From assembly GCA_025455895.1 (NCBI GenBank), contig JALOLQ010000066.1:1-9979 (forward strand): 9,979 bases of DNA, given 5' to 3'. A program made the position numbers and the translations under genes. The notes beneath the pieces were generated by a model that was not told the origin of the DNA, searched no databases, and worked only from the letters and a program-made list of their open reading frames with translations. Shown here piece after piece: positions 1-8,944 of the stretch. Source of the DNA: Solirubrobacteraceae bacterium (lineage in GTDB: Bacteria; Actinomycetota; Thermoleophilia; Solirubrobacterales; Solirubrobacteraceae). Each line of letters begins with the position of its first letter. The first letter of the stretch is position 1.

Positions 1-2217
1 GGTGAGGCTCGCGAGCAGGCCGACGATCCCGCTCTCGGCGACGCCCTGGAGCAGCACGGTGCGGCGCGGGACGCCGTAGGCGAACATCGTCGCGTGCTCG
101 CGCCGGCGCTCGTCGGCGCTGATCGCCGCCGAGTTGAAGGCCACGAGCAGCGCGACGAGCAGGATGAACGCCTCGACGGCGTAGATGTAGGCGAGGAAGC
201 GGTCCATCGTCTCGTCGAGGTCGTCGAACGGCGCGGCGGCGGCGCGCACCGAGGCGACGCCGTCCCCGCCGAAGAGCGCCCGGATCACGGCGTCGGGGTC
301 GCTCCCCCGCGCGGGGAGCACCTCGACCTGGTTGGCCAGGCCGGTCAGGCCCGTGCGCGCGCCCCAGGCGGCGGGGGTTCCGTAGACCTCCGGGCGCAGC
401 GTGCTGCCGTGGATGCCGTCGACGCGCACGCTCGAGCGCACGAGGCGCGAGCGCCCCGGCCCGGTCACCAGCGGGTGGCGCACGACGACCCGGTCCCCGA
501 CCCGGACGCCGAGGTCGCGTGCCGCCTGGCGCGCGAGCAGCACGCCCGAGCCCCAGCGGCCCTCGCGCAGGCTCGGGCGCCATCCGGGCCGCGCCGGATC
601 GAGCAGGGTGAGCGCGGCGCCGATCTCCTCGCCCTCGCGCTCGAGCGTGATCGGGAGCAGGTTCTGCGCCCGCGCGGCGCCGACCGCCGGGGCCGCGGCG
701 ATCGCCCGCACCTGCGGCCCGTCGGCCGCGCGGAACGCGTCGAGGCTCACGGTGACCCGCCCGGGCGCGTTGCGCGTCGCCTCGGCGCGGGCGCGGTCGA
801 TCGGCTGCAGGAACGAGTCGATCAGCCCGGAGAAGGCGACCACGAGCGCGAGGATGACGCCGATCCCCAGGACGGTGATGAGCGTGCGGCGCGGAGCGCG
901 CACGACGTTGCGCAGCGGCATCTGGACGAGGCTGTCGCCGGGCACGGACACGCGCGCGAGCAGCGGCGCGAGCCCGCCGCCGGCCGCGGCGCGGAAGCCG
1001 ATGCGGATCGCCTCGATCGGCGTCATGCGCACCGCCTTGCGGACCGGCAGGAGCACGCCGATCAGCGGCAGCGCGACGCCGACCGCCGCCCAGAGCGCGA
1101 ACTGGCCGGTCTGGAACGGCGTGCGCAGCTCGGGCAGCGGGAGCGTGCTCTCGAGCAGCGCGCGGAACATCGCCGACAGCGGGATCCCGAGCGCGATGCC
1201 GAGCAGCACCCCGAGGACGGCGATCTCGGCCCCCATGAGCAGCGGGCGCAGGGCCAGGCGCCGCGGCTCGACCCCGAGCGCCATCCCGATCCCGATCTCG
1301 CGGCGCTGGGCCTCGACGGTGCGGCTCGTGAGGTTGTAGGCCGCGAGCGCGGCCCCGAGCAGCACGAGCAGCGAGAGGACGCCCCAGATCTTCTGGTCGC
1401 CCTCGGCGTCCTGGTAGAGCACGTGCACGGCCGGCTCGTCGAGGCCGCGGGTGACGGTCGCCCCGGCGCCGGGCAGGGCGCGGTCGAGCGCGGCACGGAC
1501 CTGCCGCTCGAGCTCGGCCTGGGTGACGCCCGGCCGGCCGCGGACGACGACCTGGTTGACCCGGCCCGGGCGCCCGGCCAGATCCTGGGCGGTCGAAAGC
1601 GAGGTGAAGACGAGCGCGAACCCGCCGGCACTGGCGCCGGCCATGAGGCTGCCCTCGGCGGGGATCAGGTACTGCGGCTGCCAGGCCCAGCCGACCGAGC
1701 GCAGCTCGCGCCCGCCGGCCAGGCGCACGCGCGTCTGCGCGGGCAGGCCGCGGCGGTCCGCGAACGTGCGGTCGAGCATGCCCACGGCGCGACCCTCGTC
1801 GCCGGGCCGCAGCACCCGCCCGCGCTCGGCGGCGAGCGCGTCGACGGCCGGCTGCGCCTCGACCGGCTGGCCGATGATGCGGCCCGGCACGAGCACGGTC
1901 TCGCCGGCGCGCGAGGCGTCGACCTGCGTCGGAAGCACGAGCTGCTCGCGGGCGGCGGCCGCCCCCGGGGCGCCGCGGACCGCGCGCTCGAGCGTCCCCT
2001 CGCGCGCATCGCCGCCCTCCGGCAGGGTCGCGCGCACGTCGTGGAAGCGCAGCGCCGCGAGCGTCGCGTCGTTCGAGGCGACGCGCCAGGCCTTGAGGCT
2101 GCTGAGACCGGTCGCCAGGCCGGTGCCGATCGCGATGATCAGCGCGATCACGATCACCTGCACCGGGCGGCGCTTGAGATCCCGCCACGACCAGATCAGC
2201 CAGAAGCGCCGGCGCAT
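1..2217 (-). CDS. ABC transporter permease with two FtsX domains (MacB/LolC-E type), 3'-truncated by the window edge
   Basis: This is the membrane subunit of an exporter-type ABC transporter, probably driven by the ATPase encoded just upstream; the substrate is unknown. From ATG at 2217 the frame stays open to base 1 (739 residues, C terminus missing). A basic start (MRRRFWLIWSWRDLKRRP) leads into a membrane helix at about residues 19-38. A large extracytoplasmic domain follows, then a first FtsX block with helices near 277-296, 325-349 and 370-390. A second helix set begins near 442-467, then a second extracytoplasmic domain and a helix near 674-700; the final helix is cut off. The block after helix 277-296 (residues about 297-315, SRTVEAQRREIGIGMALG) is typical of FtsX permeases. 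An in-frame TAG, the ATPase stop, lies 6 bp upstream of the ATG and limits the start. That spacing implies translational coupling, so the frameshift upstream may lower expression of this gene. Confidence 0.88.
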   Translation of the reverse strand, partial: MRRRFWLIWSWRDLKRRPVQVIVIALIIAIGTGLATGLSSLKAWRVASNDATLAALRFHDVRATLPEGGDAREGTLERAVRGAPGAAAAREQLVLPTQVDASRAGETVLVPGRIIGQPVEAQPAVDALAAERGRVLRPGDEGRAVGMLDRTFADRRGLPAQTRVRLAGGRELRSVGWAWQPQYLIPAEGSLMAGASAGGFALVFTSLSTAQDLAGRPGRVNQVVVRGRPGVTQAELERQVRAALDRALPGAGATVTRGLDEPAVHVLYQDAEGDQKIWGVLSLLVLLGAALAAYNLTSRTVEAQRREIGIGMALGVEPRRLALRPLLMGAEIAVLGVLLGIALGIPLSAMFRALLESTLPLPELRTPFQTGQFALWAAVGVALPLIGVLLPVRKAVRMTPIEAIRIGFRAAAGGGLAPLLARVSVPGDSLVQMPLRNVVRAPRRTLITVLGIGVILALVVAFSGLIDSFLQPIDRARAEATRNAPGRVTVSLDAFRAADGPQVRAIAAAPAVGAARAQNLLPITLEREGEEIGAALTLLDPARPGWRPSLREGRWGSGVLLARQAARDLGVRVGDRVVVRHPLVTGPGRSRLVRSSVRVDGIHGSTLRPEVYGTPAAWGARTGLTGLANQVEVLPARGSDPDAVIRALFGGDGVASVRAAAAPFDDLDETMDRFLAYIYAVEAFILLVALLVAFNSAAISADERRREHATMFAYGVPRRTVLLQGVAESGIVGLLASLT

Positions 2218-2223
2218 CGCGGG

Positions 2224-3008
2224 CTACCAGTGCAGGTCGGCGATGTCGGCCCGCCCGCCGGGCGGCGGACCGTCGGCGACCACCCGGCCGCTCGACAGCT
2301 CGATCACCCGGTCGGCGACCCGCGCGATCTCGCGGTTGTGGGTCACCACGAGCACGGCGGTGCCCTGCTCGTGCGTCTGGGCGTGCAGGAGCTGGAGGAT
2401 CTGCACCCCGGTGTGGAAGTCGAGCTCGCCGGTCGGCTCGTCGGCCAGCAGCACCGGGTTCCCGGTGGCCAGCGCCCGCGCGATCGCCACGCGCTGCTGC
2501 TCGCCGCCGGAGAGCTCGTGCGGGAAGTGCGCGACGCGCTCCCCCAGGCCGACGCGCTCGAGCGTCGCCTGCGCGATCGCCAGCCGGTCCGTGCGCCCCG
2601 CCACGTCCGCGCCGAACTCCACGTTCTCCAGCGCGCTGAGCTCGGGGAACAGGTTGAAGGTCTGGAAGATGAACGAGATCGTGACGAGATCGTGTGGCGG
2701 CGGAAGGCGAAGAGCTGCTTGCGCGAGGCGCGCGTGATGTCGCGCCCGGCGATGACGATCCGCCCGTCGGTCGGCTGGTCGAGCGCCCCGATGAGGTTCA
2801 GCATCGTCGTCTTCCCGCTCCCCGACGGCCCCAGGACGACGACGAACTCGCCGCGGCCGACGTCGAGCGTCACGTCCTCGAGCGCGGTGACGACGTTCTC
2901 GCCGACGCGGAAGCGCCGGCTCACCCCGTCGAGACGGACGAGCGGGACGTGGTGATCGTCGCCCGCGGCGCCCGCGGCCGGGGCCTGCTGGGGCTGCGCG
3001 GTGTCCAC
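2224..3008 (-). pseudogene. ABC transporter ATP-binding protein (MacB/LolD type), frameshifted by an 11-bp tandem duplication
   Basis: This is the ATPase partner of the FtsX permease. It is read in two frames. From GTG at 3008 comes VRLDGVSRRFRVGENVV, then Walker A GPSGSGKT at residues 60-67, up to FRRHTIS at 102-108. The second frame continues with FIFQTFNLFPELSALENV (Q-loop), signature LSGGEQQR, Walker B/D-loop LLADEPTGELD, H-loop VVTHNRE, and a TAG stop at 2226-2224. The break coincides with a perfect 11-bp direct tandem repeat. Deleting one copy joins the halves exactly and gives 257 residues with every catalytic motif, a normal length for this family. As sequenced, translation ends near 2343 after about 221 residues, about half of them meaningless Ser/Arg-rich sequence, with no signature or Walker B. 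No slippery heptamer is visible, so programmed frameshifting is unlikely. The GTG start is moderately supported: an in-frame stop lies at 3056-3054 and a TAGCCT box lies 8 nt upstream. Confidence 0.88.
2673..2694. repeat. Perfect 2 x 11-bp tandem duplication inside the ABC ATPase gene
   Basis: The plus strand reads ACGAGATCGTG twice without a gap (2673-2683 and 2684-2694); the next base on each side breaks the match. Since 11 is not a multiple of 3, the extra copy shifts the reading frame between HTIS and FIFQ of the ABC ATPase. With one copy the coding sequence would be 774 bp, an exact multiple of three, and all ATPase motifs fall into one frame. Slipped-strand replication commonly makes and removes such repeats. 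Confidence 0.95.
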
Positions 3009-3016
3009 GCCTTTCG

Positions 3017-3022
3017 AGGCTA
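3017..3022 (-). promoter_or_regulatory. Possible -10 box (TAGCCT) before the ABC ATPase gene
   Basis: In the 45-bp gap between the macro-domain gene and the ABC ATPase the minus strand reads TAGCCT, which fits the TAnnnT -10 pattern. It lies 8 nt upstream of the GTG start, so initiation there would give an essentially leaderless mRNA. The same hexamer sits 9 nt before the FakA-like gene. No convincing -35 element is visible, and one hexamer in GC-rich DNA is weak evidence. Confidence 0.35.
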
Positions 3023-3024
3023 CG

Positions 3025-3041
3025 CCGCCGCGGGACGGCGG
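3025..3041 (-). other. Short GC hairpin between the macro-domain and ABC ATPase genes
   Basis: CCGCCG and CGGCGG form a perfect 6-bp stem with a 5-nt loop, about 12 nt after the macro-domain stop codon. There is no following U-run, so it is at best an attenuator or weak terminator-like structure. Such stems are common by chance in DNA this rich in GC. Confidence 0.3.
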
Positions 3042-3053
3042 AATCCGTGCGGA

Positions 3054-3581
3054 CTACGGTTCGAGCGGGAGGCCAGCGCCGGTCGCGGCCGCGCGGAACG
3101 CCGCGACGGCCGGAGCGCCGCGCAGCGCGATCACGACCCGCTCGAGCGGGCCGGAGGCGAGCGCCGGAGCGCCGGCGATCGCCCGGCACATGCGGCTCGC
3201 CGCCTCGTCCAGCGGGAAGCCGCCGACCCCGGTGCCGAACGCCACCAGCGCGACCGACCGGCAGCCCAGCGCGGCCGCACGCTCGAGCGTCGCGCGCGTG
3301 GCCGCCTCGATCACCGGGCCGGACGTGGCCCCGGCCGGATCCATCGTCGCGGCGTGGATCACCCAGCGGCAGGGCAACTCGCCCGCCGTCGTCTCGGCCG
3401 CCTCGCCCAGCCCGATCGGCTCGTGCTCGGCGCAGGCGCGCTCGACGGCGGGCCCGCCGGCGCGGCGGATCGCCCCGGCGACGCCGGCTCCGAGGATCAA
3501 CTGCGTGTTCGCCGCGTTCGCGATCGCATCGACCGCGAGCGTCGTGACGTCGGCCTCGAGGACGGCGACCGTCGCCGTCAC
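3054..3581 (-). CDS. Macro-domain protein (predicted ADP-ribose-binding or -processing, Af1521-like)
   Basis: This is a single macro domain, 175 residues, predicted to bind ADP-ribose and perhaps hydrolyse ADP-ribose derivatives in the cytoplasm. The order matches the family: LEADVTTLAVDAIANAAN at 8-25, with Asp11 in the adenine-contact position and the NAAN strand at 22-25; the glycine-rich loop GAGVAGAIRRAGG at 31-43; IHAATMDPAG; and the phosphate loop GTGVGGFPLDEA. The loop has Ala35 where MacroD/YmdB O-acetyl-ADP-ribose deacetylases have a catalytic Asp (GVDGAI). It therefore resembles the Af1521-like group more than YmdB, and its activity should not be assumed to be deacetylation. The start is GTG at 3581, only 6 bp after the SepIVA-like stop, so the two are probably co-translated. 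The physiological substrate is unknown. Confidence 0.88.
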   Translation of the reverse strand: MTATVAVLEADVTTLAVDAIANAANTQLILGAGVAGAIRRAGGPAVERACAEHEPIGLGEAAETTAGELPCRWVIHAATMDPAGATSGPVIEAATRATLERAAALGCRSVALVAFGTGVGGFPLDEAASRMCRAIAGAPALASGPLERVVIALRGAPAVAAFRAAATGAGLPLEP

Positions 3582-3587
3582 GGCCGG

Positions 3588-4067
3588 CTACCGCTGGTCG
3601 GCGGTCTCGTAGGACTCCTCGTCCTGGTTGCCGGCGAGGCGGTCGCGGCCGCGCTGCACGGCGGCGATGAACTTCGAGAGGTTCACCTCGAGCGTGCCGA
3701 GGATCTCGTCGGCGTAGTCCTCCGCGCCGAGCCGGATCTCGCGCTCACGGGCGCGGGCGTCCTCGATGATGTCCTCGGCGCCGCGCTCGGCCTGGCGGGT
3801 GACCTCCTCCTGGGAGATCAGCTGGGCCTGCTTCTCGCGGCCCTCCTTGATGATGCGCTCGGCCTCGCGCTTGGCCTCGGCCAGCATCTCCTGGCGCTCC
3901 TTGACGATCCAGCGCGCCTGCTTGATCTCCTCGGGGATCGTCGCGCGCATCTGGTCGAGGATGTCGTAGATCTCCTCCTTGTCCACACGCACCTGGTCCG
4001 TCAGCGGGACGGGCTTGGCGTTGTGGATCAGATCGTCGAGCTTGTCGATCAGGACCAGGACATCCAT
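3588..4067 (-). CDS. SepIVA/DivIVA-like coiled-coil septation protein
   Basis: This is a 159-residue acidic/basic coiled-coil protein with no signal peptide or membrane helix. It aligns by eye with mycobacterial SepIVA (Rv2927c). The N-terminal block (about 1-45) keeps the hallmarks LIDKLDDLIHNAKPVPLTDQ, then VRVDKEEIYDILDQMRATIP. A long heptad-rich helix follows (about 45-130), including KREAERIIKEGREKQ and EDIIEDARAREREIRLGAED. In mycobacteria SepIVA takes part in septation and polar envelope growth; a similar scaffold role here is inference. Automatic annotation may call such proteins ATP-synthase subunit b-like because of the coiled coil. ATG at 4067 lies 17 bp after the coaD stop, with no Shine-Dalgarno sequence seen. 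The protein is much shorter than mycobacterial SepIVA (roughly 245 residues), with fewer coiled-coil repeats. Confidence 0.8.
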   Translation of the reverse strand: MDVLVLIDKLDDLIHNAKPVPLTDQVRVDKEEIYDILDQMRATIPEEIKQARWIVKERQEMLAEAKREAERIIKEGREKQAQLISQEEVTRQAERGAEDIIEDARAREREIRLGAEDYADEILGTLEVNLSKFIAAVQRGRDRLAGNQDEESYETADQR

Positions 4068-4084
4068 GGCAAGGGTGGCTTTCG

Positions 4085-4582
4085 CTAGCGGGCGAGTTCT
4101 TCCTTCAAGCGGCGTGCGACCAGCGGGGTCACGTGCTCGTCGATGTTGCCGCCGAACATCGCGAGCTCCTTGATGCCGCTGCTGCTCAGGAAACTGTACT
4201 GCGGGCTCGCCATCAGGTAGAGCGACTCGATGTCGGGCGCCTGCAGGCGGTTGAGCTGGTTCATCTCGAACTCGTACTCGAAGTCCGAGATCGCGCGCAG
4301 GCCCTTCACGATCGCCTTCGCCCCGCGCCGCTGCGCGAAGTCCACGACAAGCGTGTCGAACGGCTCGGGACTCACGTTGGGCAGGTCGGCGGTCGCGTCG
4401 TCGATGAACGCGAGGCGCTCCTGGATCGAGAACAGCGTGCTGCCCTTGCGCACCGGGAGGTTCACGACCGCGACGACGACCTCGTCGAACATCACGGCGG
4501 CGCGGCGGATCACGTCGAGGTGGCCGAGCGTGACCGGGTCGTACGAACCCGGGCAGACGGCGATGCGGGGATCTGGGGTCAT
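4085..4582 (-). CDS. coaD: Phosphopantetheine adenylyltransferase (PPAT)
   Basis: This enzyme catalyses the fourth step of coenzyme A synthesis, 4'-phosphopantetheine + ATP to dephospho-CoA + PPi, in the cytoplasm. The 165-residue product has the normal family length. Visible signatures are CPGSYDPVTLGHLDVI at residues 10-25 with the nucleotidyltransferase TxGH motif at 18-21, VRKGSTLFS with Lys46, GLRAISDFEYEFEMNQLNR for pantetheine/hexamer contacts, and FLSSSGIKELA near the C terminus. The ATG at 4582 overlaps the rsmD stop as ATGA, so translation is coupled. rsmD-coaD is a very common bacterial pair, which supports both calls. The stop is TAG at 4087-4085. Confidence 0.97.
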   Translation of the reverse strand: MTPDPRIAVCPGSYDPVTLGHLDVIRRAAVMFDEVVVAVVNLPVRKGSTLFSIQERLAFIDDATADLPNVSPEPFDTLVVDFAQRRGAKAIVKGLRAISDFEYEFEMNQLNRLQAPDIESLYLMASPQYSFLSSSGIKELAMFGGNIDEHVTPLVARRLKEELAR

Positions 4583-5121
4583 GCCTGGTGGATGCGGATC
4601 AGGGTGTCGCCGTAGCGCCGGTCGTGGGTGACGCGCAGGCCGGGCAGGTCGAGCGGGGCGCGGTGGTCGCTCTCGCCGACCACGCGGGCCCCGGGGGCCA
4701 GCAACGGCGTGAGCGCCTCCGCGAGCCGCGGTCCCAGGTCCGGTGCGAGCCGGTAGGGCGGGTCGAGGAAGACGAGATCGTAGGCGTCGCCGCGCTCGCG
4801 TGCGGCGCGGATGGCCACCTCGACCGGCGCGCGCACCAGGTGCGCCTCGCCGCCGGCGAGCCCGAGCTCGTCGAGGTTGCGGGCGATGACGTCCGCGGCG
4901 CGGCGGTCGCGCTCGACCAGCACGGCGCTCGCGGCCCCGCGCGAGAGCGCCTCGATCGCCAGCGCGCCGGAGCCCGCGAAGAGGTCGAGCACGCGCGTGC
5001 CGCCCACGTCGCCGAGCATCGAGAAGAGCGCCTCGCGCACGCGGTCGCTGGTCGGCCGCGTGCCCGCCCCGGGCGGGACGGCGAGGCGGCGCCCGCCGAG
5101 GCTCCCGGCCACCACCCTCAC
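4579..5121 (-). CDS. rsmD: 16S rRNA (guanine(966)-N2)-methyltransferase
   Basis: RsmD transfers a methyl group from S-adenosylmethionine to N2 of G966 of 16S rRNA during 30S assembly. The product has 180 residues, the usual length. It begins VRVVAGSLGGRRL, the standard RsmD opening, followed by RPTSDRVREALFSML (22-36), the SAM-binding loop VLDLFAGSGALAIEALSRG (44-62) and the catalytic FLDPPY motif near 119-124. I chose GTG at 5121 because it starts at the conserved RVVAG block and overlaps the recG stop as GTGA. Another GTG lies 6 bp further in. The gene is sandwiched by 4-base overlaps with recG and coaD. Confidence 0.96.
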   Translation of the reverse strand: MRVVAGSLGGRRLAVPPGAGTRPTSDRVREALFSMLGDVGGTRVLDLFAGSGALAIEALSRGAASAVLVERDRRAADVIARNLDELGLAGGEAHLVRAPVEVAIRAARERGDAYDLVFLDPPYRLAPDLGPRLAEALTPLLAPGARVVGESDHRAPLDLPGLRVTHDRRYGDTLIRIHQA

Positions 5122-7244
5122 GCCGGGATCGCCAGGCGCTCGGCCTCGCCGTGCGCGCGGCGCAGCGCGGCGAGCAGCAGCGCATGCTCGGGCTCGTCCA
5201 GGGACGGATCGGCGTCGACGATGTCGCGGGCGGCCGCCCGTGCCCGTTCGAGCAGCTCGGCGTCCTCGGGCAGCAGCGCCCAGCGGAAGCCGGGCAGGCC
5301 CGACTGGCGCGTGCCGGTGAGCTCCCCCTCCCCGCGCAGGCGCAGGTCGATCTCGGCGAGCCGGAAGCCGTCCGCGTGCTGGGCGAGCGCCGCGAGCCGC
5401 TCGGACTCCTTCGGGCCGAAGAGCAGGCACAGCGAGGCGTGCTCGCCGCGCCCGACGCGGCCGCGGAGCTGGTGCAGCTGCGAGATCCCGTAGCGCTCGG
5501 CGTCCTCGACGAGCATCACCGTCGCGTTCGGCACGTCGACGCCCACCTCGATGACGGTGGTGGCGACGAGCACGTCGGCCTCGCCGGCGGCGAACGCGCG
5601 CATCGCGGCGGCCTTCTCGGCGCTCTTCATCTGCCCGTGCAGGAGCGCCACGCGGAAGTCGGCGAACTCGCCGCCGCGCAGGCGCTCGTACTCGGCGGTC
5701 GCCGCGCGCGCCTGGAGCGCCTCGGACTCGGCGACCAGCGGGCACACGACGAACGCCTGGCGCCCGGCGCGCAGCTCCTCGCGGATGCGCTCGTAGGCCC
5801 GCTCGCGCTCGCGCTCGCCCGAGGCGACGTGCGTGTGGACCGGCCGGCGCCCCTTCGGCAGCTCGCGCAGCTCGGTGACGTCGAGATCGCCGTAGCCGAG
5901 CAGCGCGAGCGTGCGCGGGATCGGCGTGGCGGTCATGTGCAGGACGTGCGGCGCCAGCTGCGGGTCGGCGCCCGCCTTCGCGTCGAGCCTGACGCGCTGG
6001 GCGACGCCGAAGCGGTGCTGCTCATCGACGACGACGACCGACAGCGCCGCGAAGCGCACGTCGTCCTCGATCAGCGCGTGCGTGCCCACGACGAGCCCGA
6101 GCTCGCCGCTGGCGAGCTTGCCCAGGACGTCGGCGCGGCGGGCGGCCGGGGTCGAGCCGGTGAGCAGCGCCGCCGGAATCGCCTCGCCCGGCATCAGCGC
6201 CTGGAGCGTGGCGAAGTGCTGCTCGGCGAGCGTCTCGGTCGGCGCCATCAGCGCCGCCTGCCGGCCGTGGTCGAGCGCGCGCAGCATCGCGGCCAGGGCG
6301 ACGACCGTCTTGCCGGAGCCGACCTCCCCCATCAGCAGGCGCTGCATCGGCTCCGGGCGCGCGAGATCGGCGAGCACCGCCTCGATCGCCGAGCGCTGGT
6401 CGCCGGTGGGCGTGAAGGGCAGCAGCTCCTCGAGCCAGCGCTGCGGCAGGCCGCCGTCGGCCGGGGGCTCCAGCGCGACGGCGTGCAGCGACGCCCCGCG
6501 CCGCGCACGGCGGCGCAGGAGGTCGAGCTGGACGAGCAGCAGCTCGTCGAAGGCCAGGCGCCGGCGGCCGCCGTCGAGGTCGCTCGCGTGGGCGGCGAGC
6601 AGCGCCGCGGCGCGATCGGGCAGGCGGTGGCGCGCGCGCAGCCGGCCCGGAAGCGGCTCGACCGCGGCCCGCGCCGCCGGCAGGTGCTCGCGCACGAGCG
6701 CCAGGATCTGGGTGGAGCTGAGCCCCTCGGTCGCCGGGTAGTGCGCCACCGGGCCGGTGCCCCCGACCCCCTCGGTCGTCGGCGCGTGCGAGCTGACCTT
6801 GAAGCGGTTGCGCGCCTCGAAGGTGCCGTGCAGGACGAGCCGGGTGCCCGGCGGGTACTTCGAGACGAGCCACGGCTGGTTGAAGAAGGTGGCCTTCATC
6901 GGGCCCGTCTCGTCGGCGACGGTGGCCTCCACGAGCGGGCGCATGCCGCGGCGGCGCACCGGGCGCGAGCTGATCGCCCGGACCTCGACGGCGACGGTGG
7001 CCTGGTCGCCCGGGCACAGGCCGGCGACCGTGCGCGCCTCGCGACGGTCGCGCGGGAGGTGCTCGAGCAGGTCGCCCACCGTGTGCAGGCCCAGCGCCTC
7101 GGCGGCCTCGCGCGGCTTCTCCCCGCTGAGCTCCAGCGGCGCCGCGAGCGCCTGCGGGTGCGGGCCGTGCCAGCGGCAGGCCGCGAGCGCCTCGGCGCTC
7201 GGCTGCTCCTCGCCGGCGAAGCCGCGCAGACCGCTCACGCGCAC
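5118..7244 (-). CDS. recG: ATP-dependent DNA helicase RecG
   Basis: RecG is a superfamily 2 translocase that remodels stalled replication forks and branch-migrates Holliday junctions. The 708-residue product has the full family architecture. An N-terminal wedge/OB domain (about 40-200) contains LGLHTVGDLLEHLPRDRR and KATFFNQPWLVSKYPPGTRL. The helicase core has Walker A MGEVGSGKT near 305-312, the DExH-type box VVVDEQHRFG near 402-410, MTATPIPRTLALLGYGDLD from about 435, TTVIEVGVDVPNAT, and motif VI QLHQLRGRVGRG ending near 590. A C-terminal region follows (SGLPGFRWALLPEDAELLERAR). GTG at 7244 is taken as start, 8 bp after the FakA-like stop; another GTG lies 6 bp downstream. The N-terminal boundary is uncertain because no Shine-Dalgarno sequence is visible. 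The frame stays open far upstream, but that part is antisense noise within the FakA-like gene. Confidence 0.96.
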   Translation of the reverse strand: MRVSGLRGFAGEEQPSAEALAACRWHGPHPQALAAPLELSGEKPREAAEALGLHTVGDLLEHLPRDRREARTVAGLCPGDQATVAVEVRAISSRPVRRRGMRPLVEATVADETGPMKATFFNQPWLVSKYPPGTRLVLHGTFEARNRFKVSSHAPTTEGVGGTGPVAHYPATEGLSSTQILALVREHLPAARAAVEPLPGRLRARHRLPDRAAALLAAHASDLDGGRRRLAFDELLLVQLDLLRRRARRGASLHAVALEPPADGGLPQRWLEELLPFTPTGDQRSAIEAVLADLARPEPMQRLLMGEVGSGKTVVALAAMLRALDHGRQAALMAPTETLAEQHFATLQALMPGEAIPAALLTGSTPAARRADVLGKLASGELGLVVGTHALIEDDVRFAALSVVVVDEQHRFGVAQRVRLDAKAGADPQLAPHVLHMTATPIPRTLALLGYGDLDVTELRELPKGRRPVHTHVASGERERERAYERIREELRAGRQAFVVCPLVAESEALQARAATAEYERLRGGEFADFRVALLHGQMKSAEKAAAMRAFAAGEADVLVATTVIEVGVDVPNATVMLVEDAERYGISQLHQLRGRVGRGEHASLCLLFGPKESERLAALAQHADGFRLAEIDLRLRGEGELTGTRQSGLPGFRWALLPEDAELLERARAAARDIVDADPSLDEPEHALLLAALRRAHGEAERLAIPA

Positions 7245-7252
7245 ATCGTGCG

Positions 7253-8917
<1,665 letters not shown>

Positions 8918-8926
8918 GACGCGTTC

Positions 8927-8932
8927 AGGCTA
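8927..8932 (-). promoter_or_regulatory. Possible -10 box (TAGCCT) before the FakA-like gene
   Basis: Minus-strand TAGCCT (TAnnnT pattern) lies 9 nt before the GTG start at 8917. Transcription starting 6-7 nt downstream of the box would leave a leader of only a few bases, which fits the absence of a Shine-Dalgarno sequence. No TTGACA-like -35 is visible at the normal distance; that place is occupied by the 22-bp tandem repeat. Confidence 0.4.
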
Positions 8933-8944
8933 GTACGTGGGGCG

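Noticed and set aside
2660..2700. Programmed ribosomal frameshifting as the explanation for the split ABC ATPase
   Set aside because: No slippery heptamer or obvious stimulatory structure is visible, and the exact 11-bp duplication explains the frame change fully.
94..2955. 953-codon plus-strand open frame opposite the ABC permease and ATPase
   Set aside because: It is antisense to two clear ABC transporter genes and is low-complexity (Arg/Ala/Glu/Asp/Gly-rich) with no recognisable motif. Long stop-free antisense frames are expected in very GC-rich DNA.
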